Source: Pedobacter panaciterrae
GTDB lineage: Bacteria > Bacteroidota > Bacteroidia > Sphingobacteriales > Sphingobacteriaceae
DNA length: 64,000 nt
Reading direction: 5' to 3'
NCBI RefSeq assembly: GCF_001636695.1
Contig: NZ_LGEL01000025.1
Coordinates: forward strand, 1-64,000
The notes below the pieces were generated by a model that saw nothing but the letters and a program-made list of their open reading frames with translations, was not told where the DNA came from and ran no database searches. Positions 36,700-45,340 of this stretch are shown here, in pieces. Made by a program: the position numbers and the translations under genes. The stretch's first letter is position 1. Each line of letters begins with the position of its first letter.

Positions 36700-37620
36700 A
36701 TGACATCTTTTCAGCGAAAAACAGGTTTAGGTAAAGGGTTAAGTGCGCTTTTGGATGACTCAGATGCTGTAAACCCGCCAAAGAACGGGGTTAACCCGGT
36801 AAGCGAAACAAAGCAAGAGGGCGGTAACAACAATAATATTGGACATATCAATATTAGTGATGTTGAAACTAACCCTTATCAACCTCGTACTGAATTTGAC
36901 CAGGTAGCCTTAAATGAACTTTCTGAATCTATTCGGGTTCAAGGTTTAATACAGCCAATTACAGTAAGGAAACAATCAGGAGGTAAATACCAGCTGATCT
37001 CTGGAGAAAGAAGGCTGAGGGCTTCAAAATTAGCCGGCTTAACTGAAATCCCTGCATATATTCGTAGCGCCAATGATCAGCAGATGCTGGAAATGGCACT
37101 TATAGAAAATATTCAGCGTGAAAATCTTAATGCAATTGAAATTGCACTAAGTTTTCAGCAAATGATAGATGAATGTAATCTGAAACAAGAGCAGTTAGGT
37201 GAAAGAGTCGGTAAAAATCGTACTACTGTAACCAATTATCTTCGTTTACTAAAGCTACCTCCAGCAATACAAGTTTCGATAAGAGATCAAAAAATTTCTA
37301 TGGGACATGCCCGTGCATTAATAAATGTAGAGCAAGCAGAGAAACAACTTTTTATTCATGACGAAATCATCGATAAAGGATTATCTGTACGTAAGGTTGA
37401 AGAGTTGGTTAGGAGTATAAACAGCGTTCAGATAAAACCAAAATCAAACAAACAAGCTGTTGGGGTTTCATTTGAATATCAGAAGCTGCAGAAAGATTTA
37501 GCATCAAAATTTGCCACTAAGGTTAAGCTGAAAGTAGGTGAAAATGGAAAGGGAGCTATCGAGATTCCATTCATGTCTGAGGACGATCTAAGCCGCATTC
37601 TGGAATTATTAGATTGGTAA
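36700..37620 (+). CDS. parB: Chromosome-partitioning protein ParB
   Basis: 306 aa DNA-binding CTPase of the ParB/Spo0J family. The N-terminus begins RKTGLGKGLSALL, then the CTP-binding NPYQPRTEFD and GERRLRASKLAGL with ALIENIQRENLN (boxes I and II), a helix-turn-helix near residues 165-190 (EQLGERVGKNRTTVTNYLRLL), and a C-terminal dimer domain. Immediately downstream of parA, and its stop overlaps the next start (TAATG). Confidence 0.96.
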   Translation: MTSFQRKTGLGKGLSALLDDSDAVNPPKNGVNPVSETKQEGGNNNNIGHINISDVETNPYQPRTEFDQVALNELSESIRVQGLIQPITVRKQSGGKYQLISGERRLRASKLAGLTEIPAYIRSANDQQMLEMALIENIQRENLNAIEIALSFQQMIDECNLKQEQLGERVGKNRTTVTNYLRLLKLPPAIQVSIRDQKISMGHARALINVEQAEKQLFIHDEIIDKGLSVRKVEELVRSINSVQIKPKSNKQAVGVSFEYQKLQKDLASKFATKVKLKVGENGKGAIEIPFMSEDDLSRILELLDW

Positions 37621-38270
37621 TGTACAAAAGTCTGCTGCTATCGGTTTTGTTTCTTTTTGTTACAGTGATGGTGCATGCCCAGGAAACCCCTGTTGTTAAA
37701 AAGGATACACTGGTTATTCAACCAAAACCGTTAGTAGAGCCTGTGAAGGCTCAAAAAATTGATACTCTTAAAAAACCTGCTTACGTAAATCTTGGTAAGA
37801 TTGCAGGAAGAAGGGCTGCACTAAGCTCGCTTATGGTTCCCGGACTTGGTCAAATCAGAAATGGCGTTACGGTTTACAGGCTCGCAAAAGTTGCAGGGCT
37901 TTATACCGGGATAACGCTTCTTACCATTTCATTTATTGACAATAGTAAAAATTACAAGCTTTTTTATAATGAAATCGTTTATAGGAGAGCACATGATAAT
38001 CAGAAAAGCCCGGATTTTCCATATAATAGTATGGACGAAGCCGGTCTAATCACTGCAAAAGACCTTTTCAGAAGAAACAAAGAAGTCATTATTTTCTCGT
38101 ATGTAGGATTGTATCTCCTGAATGTAGTTGAAGCTTATATAGATGCCCGTCTGAAGTATTTTGATGTAGATGATTTAGGAATGAAAATTTCTCCTGGTTT
38201 AATTAATACCAATAACATGTATGGTTTTAATAATGTAACACCCGGGATAAAACTTACTATCCGATTATAG
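37620..38270 (+). CDS. DUF5683 domain protein, exported/membrane
   Basis: 216 aa. A signal-like N-terminus (LLLSVLFLFVTVMVHAQ), a Lys/Pro-rich stretch to residue 65, then the DUF5683 core (RRAALSSLMVPGLGQIRNG) with two hydrophobic helices (VAGLYTGITLLTISFI; VIIFSYVGLYLLNVVEAYIDA). The core is the usual companion of parAB in Bacteroidota. Start ATG at 37620 overlaps the parB TAA; the TTG at 37614 is less likely. Function unknown. Confidence 0.85.
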   Translation: MYKSLLLSVLFLFVTVMVHAQETPVVKKDTLVIQPKPLVEPVKAQKIDTLKKPAYVNLGKIAGRRAALSSLMVPGLGQIRNGVTVYRLAKVAGLYTGITLLTISFIDNSKNYKLFYNEIVYRRAHDNQKSPDFPYNSMDEAGLITAKDLFRRNKEVIIFSYVGLYLLNVVEAYIDARLKYFDVDDLGMKISPGLINTNNMYGFNNVTPGIKLTIRL

Positions 38271-38395
38271 CATATTTTTATGCAAGTTTGAACATCAATA
38301 TGAGCTCTTTTAATACCTTTAGCAAAAAAATAAAAATATTAGCTGAATCAGCTTAGCTTTAAGACTGTTTCGTAACAAATAAAAGAATATAACCA

Positions 38396-39136
38396 ATGAA
38401 AATAGCATTACTAGGCTACGGCAAAATGGGTCAGATTATTGAACGTTTTGCTTTAGAAAGAGGACATGAGGTAGTTTTAAAGATCAGCATTGATAACCTT
38501 GATGACTTAACAGTTACTAATCTACGAAAGGCTGATGTAGCCATCGATTTCAGTGCTCCTGATGCTGCAATAAATAATATTTATACTTGTTTTGATGCGA
38601 ATGTGCCTGTTGTTGTTGGTACTACAGGATGGTATGGTCAATTGCAGGAAGTAAAAAATGAGTGTCTTACCCGTAACAATGCGCTTCTTTATGGGTCAAA
38701 CTTTAGCATTGGGGTTAATATCTTTTTTCATATGAATAAGGTACTGGCGAAATTAATGAACGATTTCCCTGCATACGAGGTTCAGGTAGAGGAAATACAC
38801 CATACCCAAAAATTAGATTCGCCAAGTGGTACTGCTATGACTATTGCTGAAGGTATTATAGAGAATGTGGATAGAAAAAGCGAATGGGTAAATGAACTTG
38901 TAGGGACAGAGTTTGATGACGTGTTAAAGAAAGAGCAATTATTAATCGAGTCACATAGAATTGAAAACATACCTGGTACACATACCGTAGTATATAGTTC
39001 TGAAGTTGATGAAATAGAATTTAAACATACTGCACATAATCGTTCTGGATTTGCATTAGGCGCTGTAGTGGCCGCAGAATGGCTAGAAAAGAAACAAGGC
39101 TTTTATAATATCGCCGATATATTTAATTTTAAATAA
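38396..39136 (+). CDS. dapB: 4-Hydroxy-tetrahydrodipicolinate reductase
   Basis: Cytoplasmic NAD(P)H-dependent step of the lysine and diaminopimelate pathway, feeding peptidoglycan. 246 aa with the N-terminal Rossmann motif LLGYGKMGQ (residues 5-12), DFSAPDA, VVGTTGW, the substrate-binding VEEIHHTQKLDSPSGTA containing the catalytic His-His and the Lys, and a C-terminal HTAHNRSGFALGAV. Length is slightly shorter than E. coli DapB. Nine nucleotides ahead of lepB. Confidence 0.96.
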   Translation: MKIALLGYGKMGQIIERFALERGHEVVLKISIDNLDDLTVTNLRKADVAIDFSAPDAAINNIYTCFDANVPVVVGTTGWYGQLQEVKNECLTRNNALLYGSNFSIGVNIFFHMNKVLAKLMNDFPAYEVQVEEIHHTQKLDSPSGTAMTIAEGIIENVDRKSEWVNELVGTEFDDVLKKEQLLIESHRIENIPGTHTVVYSSEVDEIEFKHTAHNRSGFALGAVVAAEWLEKKQGFYNIADIFNFK

Positions 39137-39145
39137 TAAAGAAAT

Positions 39146-40345
39146 ATGAATTGGAAATTCTGGCAAAAGGAGAATAAAGATACTAAGCCAAAAAAGAAAA
39201 AATCCAGAAGTCGGGAATGGGTTGATGCTATTTTGTTTGCAGTAATTGCTGCTACCATAATCAGAGTGTTTTTTATCGAAGCATATACTATACCTACTGG
39301 CTCCATGGAGAGATCATTACTGATAGGTGATTTTTTGTTTGTTAGTAAGGTCAATTATGGCCCCCGTGTGCCAATGACGCCGGTCGCATTTCCGTTTGCT
39401 CATCATACAATGCCTTTAACCGGCACTAAAGCATATTGGGACGGTGTACAATGGAAGTATCGCAGACTGCCAGGCTTATCTGAGATCAAAAGAAATGATG
39501 TAGTTGTATTTAACTACCCTCAGGGCGATACTGTAGCTTTGGAAATTCAGGATGTTGACTATTATAAAATGGTTAGATCAGAGGGTTGGGATGCAATTAA
39601 TAAGCATTACACCGTTGTTAGCAGACCGGTTGATAAAAGAGAAAATTATATTAAAAGGTGCATCGGTATTGCTGGTGATACCATTAGTATGAAAGATGGT
39701 CTTGTTTCTGTAAATGGTAAGCCTGAGAAACTTAAAAGTACGGGGCAGATGACTTATTCAGTTGCCTTTAAGACTGCTGATATTAATTTCGCTGTTTTTG
39801 AGGATCTTGGTTTTAATATATCAGAAGATATTAATCAGTCGGGGCCTAATACTTATAGTTTTACAGGTACTGAGCCAATGATGGACAAGGTTAGTAAGCT
39901 GGATTTTGTGCAATCTGTTAAGGAGATAACACAACCAGAAGGGTATCAGGAGAGGGATGTTTTTCCTTTTGATCCAAAAAGAAATTGGAATGCCGACAAT
40001 TTTGGTCCAATTGTTATCCCTAAAAAAGGGATGACTGTTCAGCTTGACAGTGCTTCGATGCCTATTTATGAAAGAAGTATCAGAATCTATGAAGGTAATA
40101 AATTAGAAAAATCAGGCAATGGTTGGTTAATTAATGGTAAACCTGCCACTAGCTATACTTTTAAGATGGATTACTACTGGATGATGGGCGACAATAGACA
40201 TAACTCATTAGATTCTCGCTATTGGGGATTTGTTCCTGAAGATCACATTGTTGGTAAAGCATTGTTTATATGGATGAGTTATAATACAAATGGATCATTC
40301 TTTAATAAAATAAGATGGAATAGGTTGCTAAGAGGCATAAATTAA
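39146..40345 (+). CDS. lepB: Signal peptidase I
   Basis: Inner-membrane protease removing Sec signal peptides. 399 aa, with a single N-terminal helix (AILFAVIAATIIRVFFIEA), the catalytic Ser in IPTGSMERSL (near residue 53), the Lys in NYIKRCIGIAGD and the box E MGDNRHNSLDSRYWG. There is a long insert between the Lys region and the C-terminal box, which is typical for Bacteroidota. Last gene of the parAB cluster, followed by a strong terminator. Confidence 0.95.
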   Translation: MNWKFWQKENKDTKPKKKKSRSREWVDAILFAVIAATIIRVFFIEAYTIPTGSMERSLLIGDFLFVSKVNYGPRVPMTPVAFPFAHHTMPLTGTKAYWDGVQWKYRRLPGLSEIKRNDVVVFNYPQGDTVALEIQDVDYYKMVRSEGWDAINKHYTVVSRPVDKRENYIKRCIGIAGDTISMKDGLVSVNGKPEKLKSTGQMTYSVAFKTADINFAVFEDLGFNISEDINQSGPNTYSFTGTEPMMDKVSKLDFVQSVKEITQPEGYQERDVFPFDPKRNWNADNFGPIVIPKKGMTVQLDSASMPIYERSIRIYEGNKLEKSGNGWLINGKPATSYTFKMDYYWMMGDNRHNSLDSRYWGFVPEDHIVGKALFIWMSYNTNGSFFNKIRWNRLLRGIN

Positions 40346-40361
40346 ACCCAAGAGAATTAAT

Positions 40362-40398
40362 AAAAAAAGAGGGCACCAATATGGTGCCCTCTTTTTTT
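40362..40398. terminator. Strong intrinsic terminator after lepB
   Basis: 17-bp perfect stem, 40362-40378 with 40382-40398, 3-nt loop; GC core GAGGGCACCA flanked by seven A and seven T. It can work in both directions. Confidence 0.92.
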
Positions 40399-40470
40399 AT
40401 ATGCGTTTTTTAATCATCATATTTTATTTATAAACTGTGTTTTTGTTAATTGTTTTATTATTAAAATTTA

Positions 40471-40530
40471 AAATACTTTTAAAATAAATAAATAAGTATT
40501 TGGTTTTTTATAAAATATATTTTAAGTTTA
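40471..40530 (+). promoter_or_regulatory. Promoter of the second ROK-susC-susD locus with inverted repeat
   Basis: TTTG (40499-40502), 20-nt spacer, TAAGTTTA (40523-40530), one mismatch in the -7 box. AAATACTT (40471-40478) and AAGTATTT (40494-40501) form a perfect 8-bp inverted repeat around 15 nt whose right arm overlaps the -33. Start near 40537, giving a leader of about 47 nt before the small ORF at 40584. Confidence 0.5.
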
Positions 40531-40583
40531 TGTATCATATTCGTTGTACTTCCATTTTTACAACTAATACTAACCTAAACCAA

Positions 40584-40715
40584 ATGAAACTATTTGACCT
40601 AAATCATATATGTGATATGATGCTGGCTTATTGCGCTACCTGCGCTAAAGTCAGCATAAAGCAAATGGTAGGTGTATTGCCTAAGCAATTCAGTGATGTA
40701 AACTTTAGACCTTAA
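40584..40715 (+). CDS. Small ORF (43 aa) in frame ahead of the ROK gene
   Basis: ATG at 40584 to TAA at 40713-40715, then one codon (ATC) and the ROK ATG at 40719, all in the same frame. The peptide begins MKLFDLNHICDMMLAYCATC, has a CxxC, and ends SDVNFRP. The A-rich sequence before the ATG is typical of translated Bacteroidota leaders, and codon use is like the neighbours. It may be a leader peptide coupled to ROK translation or a small protein. A longer in-frame reading from 40500 or 40530 would begin before the predicted transcription start. No similar ORF precedes the first ROK gene. Confidence 0.5.
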   Translation: MKLFDLNHICDMMLAYCATCAKVSIKQMVGVLPKQFSDVNFRP

Positions 40716-40718
40716 ATC

Positions 40719-41906
40719 ATGGGAATGACAGTCAAACATCAGCATCTAAGCGCAGAACTAATAAAGCATTTATACTACAACAAAATGCTTACGCTTGCTG
40801 AATTAAGTTTGCTGACGAATAAAAGTTTGCCTGTTGTTACGAATGTCATTAATGAACTGGTCATTGACGGTTATGTTCTTGAATCCGGACTTGCCCCCTC
40901 AACCGGAGGTCGGCGAGCTTTAATGTTTTTATTAAATCCTAAGAAGCAGAAATATATTGTTTCTGTGGCAGTTGATCAGCTAGTTACGCAGATGGTGATC
41001 TATGATATAGTGAAAACAGAAATTTGTCCCCCAAAGATTATTACCCTAAATCTACTAAAGGATGAAGATGTGTTGACTAAGCTGGTGAGGTTTATAAAAA
41101 AGAACATCCACGACTCAGGAATACCGGCAAATCAATTTCTCGGCGTAGGTATTGGAATGCCTGGCTTTATTAACCCCAGGAAAGGTATTAATTATAGTTT
41201 TTTCAATATAAATCTTACTGGTAACCTAAAGGATTATTTAAATGAGGTTCTTGATCTCCCTGTTTTTATAGATAATGATTCAAGTATCATCGCACTTGCC
41301 GAACTAAAGTTTGGTATAGGAAGAGGATGTAAAGATACGCTTGTTGTTAATTTTGGATGGGGTGTTGGTTTGGGTATGGTCATTAATGGAGCACTGTTCA
41401 AAGGGCACAGTGGCTACGCCGGCGAGTTTAGTCATATTCCATTACTTGAAACAAACACATTATGCTCCTGCGGAAAAGTAGGCTGCCTTGAAGTGGGAAC
41501 ATCTCTATTGGTTCTAGTTGAACAGGCTTTGGTAGAAATATCCAATGGAACAACTACCAGAATGAGTAAGGATCTTATCAACAAAGGAAAATCACCTGGA
41601 GATCATCTATTAAAAGCAGCAAGAGAAGGAGATTCTTTAGCCGCATCCATTTTATCAGAAGCTGCCTTTTTAATAGGAAAAGGATTATCAACGCTCATTC
41701 AGATTATTAACCCGGAACTTATTGTAATCAGTGGAAGAGGGGCAATGGCTGGCGAAATGTTAATGCCTCCAATACAAAAAGCAATTGATCTGTTCTGCAT
41801 TCCACGACTGGCTGAGCAAACAAGAATTTCTATTTCGAACATGGGGGATAGATCTCAGCTAGTAGGAGCAGCTATACTCGTAATAGAAAATTGTCAATTT
41901 ATTTAA
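40719..41906 (+). CDS. ROK-family transcriptional regulator, paralogue 2
   Basis: 395 aa with an N-terminal winged helix (TLAELSLLTNKSLPVVTNVI at residues about 25-45) and a ROK sugar-binding domain: GVGIGMPGFI, DNDSSIIALAEL, GWGVGLGM, GEFSHIP, and zinc site CSCGKVGCLE. Highly similar along its whole length to the ROK at 23335. The pair probably arose by duplication with its adjacent susC-susD. It likely senses a monosaccharide from the imported glycan. It begins 3 nt after the small ORF and runs into susC with an 81-nt gap. Confidence 0.92.
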   Translation: MGMTVKHQHLSAELIKHLYYNKMLTLAELSLLTNKSLPVVTNVINELVIDGYVLESGLAPSTGGRRALMFLLNPKKQKYIVSVAVDQLVTQMVIYDIVKTEICPPKIITLNLLKDEDVLTKLVRFIKKNIHDSGIPANQFLGVGIGMPGFINPRKGINYSFFNINLTGNLKDYLNEVLDLPVFIDNDSSIIALAELKFGIGRGCKDTLVVNFGWGVGLGMVINGALFKGHSGYAGEFSHIPLLETNTLCSCGKVGCLEVGTSLLVLVEQALVEISNGTTTRMSKDLINKGKSPGDHLLKAAREGDSLAASILSEAAFLIGKGLSTLIQIINPELIVISGRGAMAGEMLMPPIQKAIDLFCIPRLAEQTRISISNMGDRSQLVGAAILVIENCQFI

Positions 41907-41987
41907 TAACCATCAATGTAGAACCCACAAAAATAAATAATAACTAAACACTAATTAACTAAACCAAAACAACTAAAACTTAAAACA

Positions 41988-44900
41988 ATGAAACAAATGT
42001 ACTTAAAGTGTGTAGCGCTACTGTTGTTAAGCTTGATAACAGTTGCTGCCTATGCGCAAAGAACAGTTACCGGGAAGGTAACTGATCAAGATGGAGGGCC
42101 TTTGCCAGGAGTAAGTATCATGGAAAAGGGAACAAATAATGGGACTTCAACAGATGCAACGGGGAAATTTTCAATCTCGGTTAAGGAAGGTAGTATTCTA
42201 ATCTTTCGTTCTATCGGATTGATTACAAGGGAAGTAACGGTTGGGGCTTCATCTTCAATGAATGTTTCTCTAACTGAGGATGCTAATACACTATCTGATG
42301 TAGTCGTAACGGCTTTAGGCGTAAAAAAGGAAGCAAAAGCCTTGGGATATGCTGTGAGTACTGTATCAGGAAAAGAGATTACCCAGGCAGGAGCAACGAA
42401 CTTTGCGTCTGCATTATATGGTAAGGCTCCCGGAGTAAGGATTGCTTCTGCAACAGGCGGCGCTACAAGTGGTGTAAACATTAATATCAGGGGTGTCAAC
42501 TCTATTACCAATAAGACTCAACCACTTATTGTTTTAGATGGGGTTCCTATTCGCGATGGGGATTTTAATAACAATGACTATTGGGGTGATCAGCGTATGA
42601 GAGGTAATGGTTTATTAGACATCAATCCTGAAGACATCGAAAGTGTATCTATATTAAAGGGAGCTTCTGCTGCTGCACTATATGGTTCCGAAGCCGTTAA
42701 TGGTGTTGTCTTAATTACAACTAAAAGTGGTAAGGGAGCAAACGGATTTTCTGTTGATGTAAATGCAAACTATTCCAATGATAAAGTGGCATACCTGCCA
42801 AGGTATCAGAATGTAAGAGGTCCTGGTACACAACCTTGGCTTACAACCGTAGCAACTTCTCCTGATGGATTTGTTTACCAGGATTTGGATGGCGATGGAG
42901 TTAAGGAAACCAGAGGCGTTGGAGCCTTTACCCTGAACTTCGGTCCTAAATTTGACAACCAACCTACGCTTGCATGGGATGGTATTGTAAGACCTTATAC
43001 TGCACAAAAGGATAATTTTGCTAATTTTTTCCAAACAGCACACAATTCCAATATTAACGTTGCCGTTGCCAATAATTCGGAAAATTCTAATATTCGTTTT
43101 TCTTTAACCAGACAGGACAATGAAGGTGTTAGTTATGGTGCTAAGAATGAGAAGAATATAGCCAATTTAAACAGTTCTTTTAAACTGGGTAAAAAATTCA
43201 CTACTGATGTAATGGTTAACTATATTAATCAATACACTCACAACCGCCCTTTCATGATGGATCGTATGATTAATAATTTTACAGGGATGATCAGCAGATT
43301 TGACAACCCTGATTGGTATTACGCTCGTTATAAAACCAGCCGCGGTTACAAGTATGTAACCGATGCCAACCAGAGTTTAACTCCATCTGAAAATATTATA
43401 TATCCCGGTTTCAAATCCGACGTAGCAGATTATATCTGGAATGTGAGAGAGAACGTTGAAAATGAATTTAGTGATCGTGTAATCGGAAGTTTGACCAATA
43501 CCTGGCAAATTATAGATGACTTGAAATTCAGAGTCAGAACATCAGCAGATATGACATCTTCAAAAATTGAAAATAAGAATCCAAATGAAAGACCAATAGC
43601 TTTTGAAAACACCGGATCTTTTGCGTTCTCTAACTACAGGGGGACTATCTTATATGGAGATGCATTACTCACCTATAACAAAAAGATAACGAATGATTTA
43701 AGTATAAACTTGATGGGAGGTTATACCGCAACTAAAGAGACTTATACTTCTTTACAAAGTGAAACCAGTGGTGGTTTAAGTGTGGAGAACTGGTTTGATC
43801 TAAAGGCAAGTGTGAATAGGCTAGGATCTAATGATCGTTATAATTATCGTAGAAATTTGGTAAAGGATGCTATTATTGGTACTGCGGGTGCCAGTTATAA
43901 AGATTATTTATTTATCGAGGGAACCATCCGTCGTGATAGAACATCTACAATGAATCCAAGCGCAAATAATTTTGTTTATCCTTCAGTAAATTCTGGATTT
44001 GTGTTTTCTGAAGCTTTTGCACTGCCTGCTGCTATTAGTTATGGTAAGTTGAGGGCCTCATTTGGTATAGTAGGTAACTATCCAACAATTTATGAAGCTA
44101 ACGTTGCATATACCCAAAATTCTTTAGGCGTTCAAGGCGCAGGTAATCCAGTACTGTATACCATAGTTCCCGGGTCATATGGAAACGAATTAATAAAACC
44201 TGAACGCAAGAAAGAATATGAATTTGGCTTGGAAATGAAATTTTTGAAAGGACGTATTGGTTTAGATGTTTCTTATTATAATGCGCAGGTTAGTGATCAA
44301 ATTTTGCCATTAACTTTACCTTCAACTTCGGGTGCTACATCTATACTGGCCAATGTGGGTACACTGAGGAACCAGGGTATTGAAATCGCATTTACAGGTT
44401 CTCCAATCAGATCAACTGATTTTGGCTGGAACACTACACTAAACTTTTCAAGTAACAAAAACGTAGTAGAGAAGCTTGCAAATGGCGCAACTGAGTTGCT
44501 ACATGCTGATTATGATGGTAATGCCGCTCAATTGAAATCTATTGTGGGGCAGCCGATGGGTGATATATATGTGCACCCTATTGCTACAAATAGCTCTGGA
44601 CAAAAGATTGTTAATGCTGACGGTCTATATAAGGTCGATGCAAATACAATGGTAAAGGCCGGTAATGCCATGCCTAAGGTTGTGGGTGGATTTATCAATA
44701 ATTTCCATTACAAAAATCTTTCACTTGATGTATTGCTTGATTTTAGAATTGGTGGTTCGGTAATGCCAACAGGTATTAACTGGATGATCAGTCGTGGATT
44801 GCTGGAAGAAAGTTTAAACTATATGGATACTGAGCATGGTGGGATAAGCTATTACAGAGATGCAGCTGGAAAAGGTATTCAAACCAGCTCAACTCAGGGC

Positions 44901-45314
44901 CCTGCCGGTGAAAAGGTATATCATGATGGTATGTTGATGCAGGGTACATTAGAAAATGGACAGGCAAATAACAACATAATTTCTCAGGCTTATTATTATA
45001 CCCAAACTTACAATTGGGGTGGGCCTCAATATAGTTACTCCCGTTATGAACTGTATGTAAAGAAAAACAATTATGTAAAAATGCGTGAGATTAATCTTGG
45101 TTACAAATTGCCTGTTTCCGTAGCTAATAAGATAGGTGCAAAAAACCTTCAAATCTCTGCATTTGGACGTAACCTATTCTTTGTTTATAGAACATTGAAA
45201 GATTTGGATCCGGAACAAATGACTGCAGGCTCCAGATGGACACAAACTATTAATAACGCTGGATCTAATCCTGCTACAAGAACTTATGGTATAATGTTAA
45301 GGGCAGGGTTTTAA
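41988..45314 (+). CDS. SusC/RagA-family TonB-linked outer membrane transporter
   Basis: 1108 aa outer-membrane importer. Signal peptide ending near AYAQ (residue 24), carboxypeptidase-like domain (TVTGKVTDQDGGPLPGVSI), then LSDVVVTALGVKKEAKALGY, the plug with INIRGVNSI and SAAALYGSEAVNGVVLI, and a complete barrel ending in GIMLRAGF. It pairs with the SusD gene 26 nt downstream. Same architecture as the susC at 19817 but a distinct sequence in the barrel, so substrate may differ. Confidence 0.96.
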   Translation: MKQMYLKCVALLLLSLITVAAYAQRTVTGKVTDQDGGPLPGVSIMEKGTNNGTSTDATGKFSISVKEGSILIFRSIGLITREVTVGASSSMNVSLTEDANTLSDVVVTALGVKKEAKALGYAVSTVSGKEITQAGATNFASALYGKAPGVRIASATGGATSGVNINIRGVNSITNKTQPLIVLDGVPIRDGDFNNNDYWGDQRMRGNGLLDINPEDIESVSILKGASAAALYGSEAVNGVVLITTKSGKGANGFSVDVNANYSNDKVAYLPRYQNVRGPGTQPWLTTVATSPDGFVYQDLDGDGVKETRGVGAFTLNFGPKFDNQPTLAWDGIVRPYTAQKDNFANFFQTAHNSNINVAVANNSENSNIRFSLTRQDNEGVSYGAKNEKNIANLNSSFKLGKKFTTDVMVNYINQYTHNRPFMMDRMINNFTGMISRFDNPDWYYARYKTSRGYKYVTDANQSLTPSENIIYPGFKSDVADYIWNVRENVENEFSDRVIGSLTNTWQIIDDLKFRVRTSADMTSSKIENKNPNERPIAFENTGSFAFSNYRGTILYGDALLTYNKKITNDLSINLMGGYTATKETYTSLQSETSGGLSVENWFDLKASVNRLGSNDRYNYRRNLVKDAIIGTAGASYKDYLFIEGTIRRDRTSTMNPSANNFVYPSVNSGFVFSEAFALPAAISYGKLRASFGIVGNYPTIYEANVAYTQNSLGVQGAGNPVLYTIVPGSYGNELIKPERKKEYEFGLEMKFLKGRIGLDVSYYNAQVSDQILPLTLPSTSGATSILANVGTLRNQGIEIAFTGSPIRSTDFGWNTTLNFSSNKNVVEKLANGATELLHADYDGNAAQLKSIVGQPMGDIYVHPIATNSSGQKIVNADGLYKVDANTMVKAGNAMPKVVGGFINNFHYKNLSLDVLLDFRIGGSVMPTGINWMISRGLLEESLNYMDTEHGGISYYRDAAGKGIQTSSTQGPAGEKVYHDGMLMQGTLENGQANNNIISQAYYYTQTYNWGGPQYSYSRYELYVKKNNYVKMREINLGYKLPVSVANKIGAKNLQISAFGRNLFFVYRTLKDLDPEQMTAGSRWTQTINNAGSNPATRTYGIMLRAGF

Positions 45315-45340
45315 GAGTTAACACGTAAAAACTAGAAAAA

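Noticed and set aside
40500-40583. N-terminal extension of the small ORF ahead of the ROK gene (readings from 40500 and 40530)
   Set aside because: The predicted promoter spans 40499-40530 with a start near 40537, so these codons would be upstream of the transcript, and their composition is AT-driven.
42086-42511. 141-codon minus-strand ORF in susC
   Set aside because: Antisense to the carboxypeptidase-like and plug domains, which are clearly coding on plus; no family resemblance.
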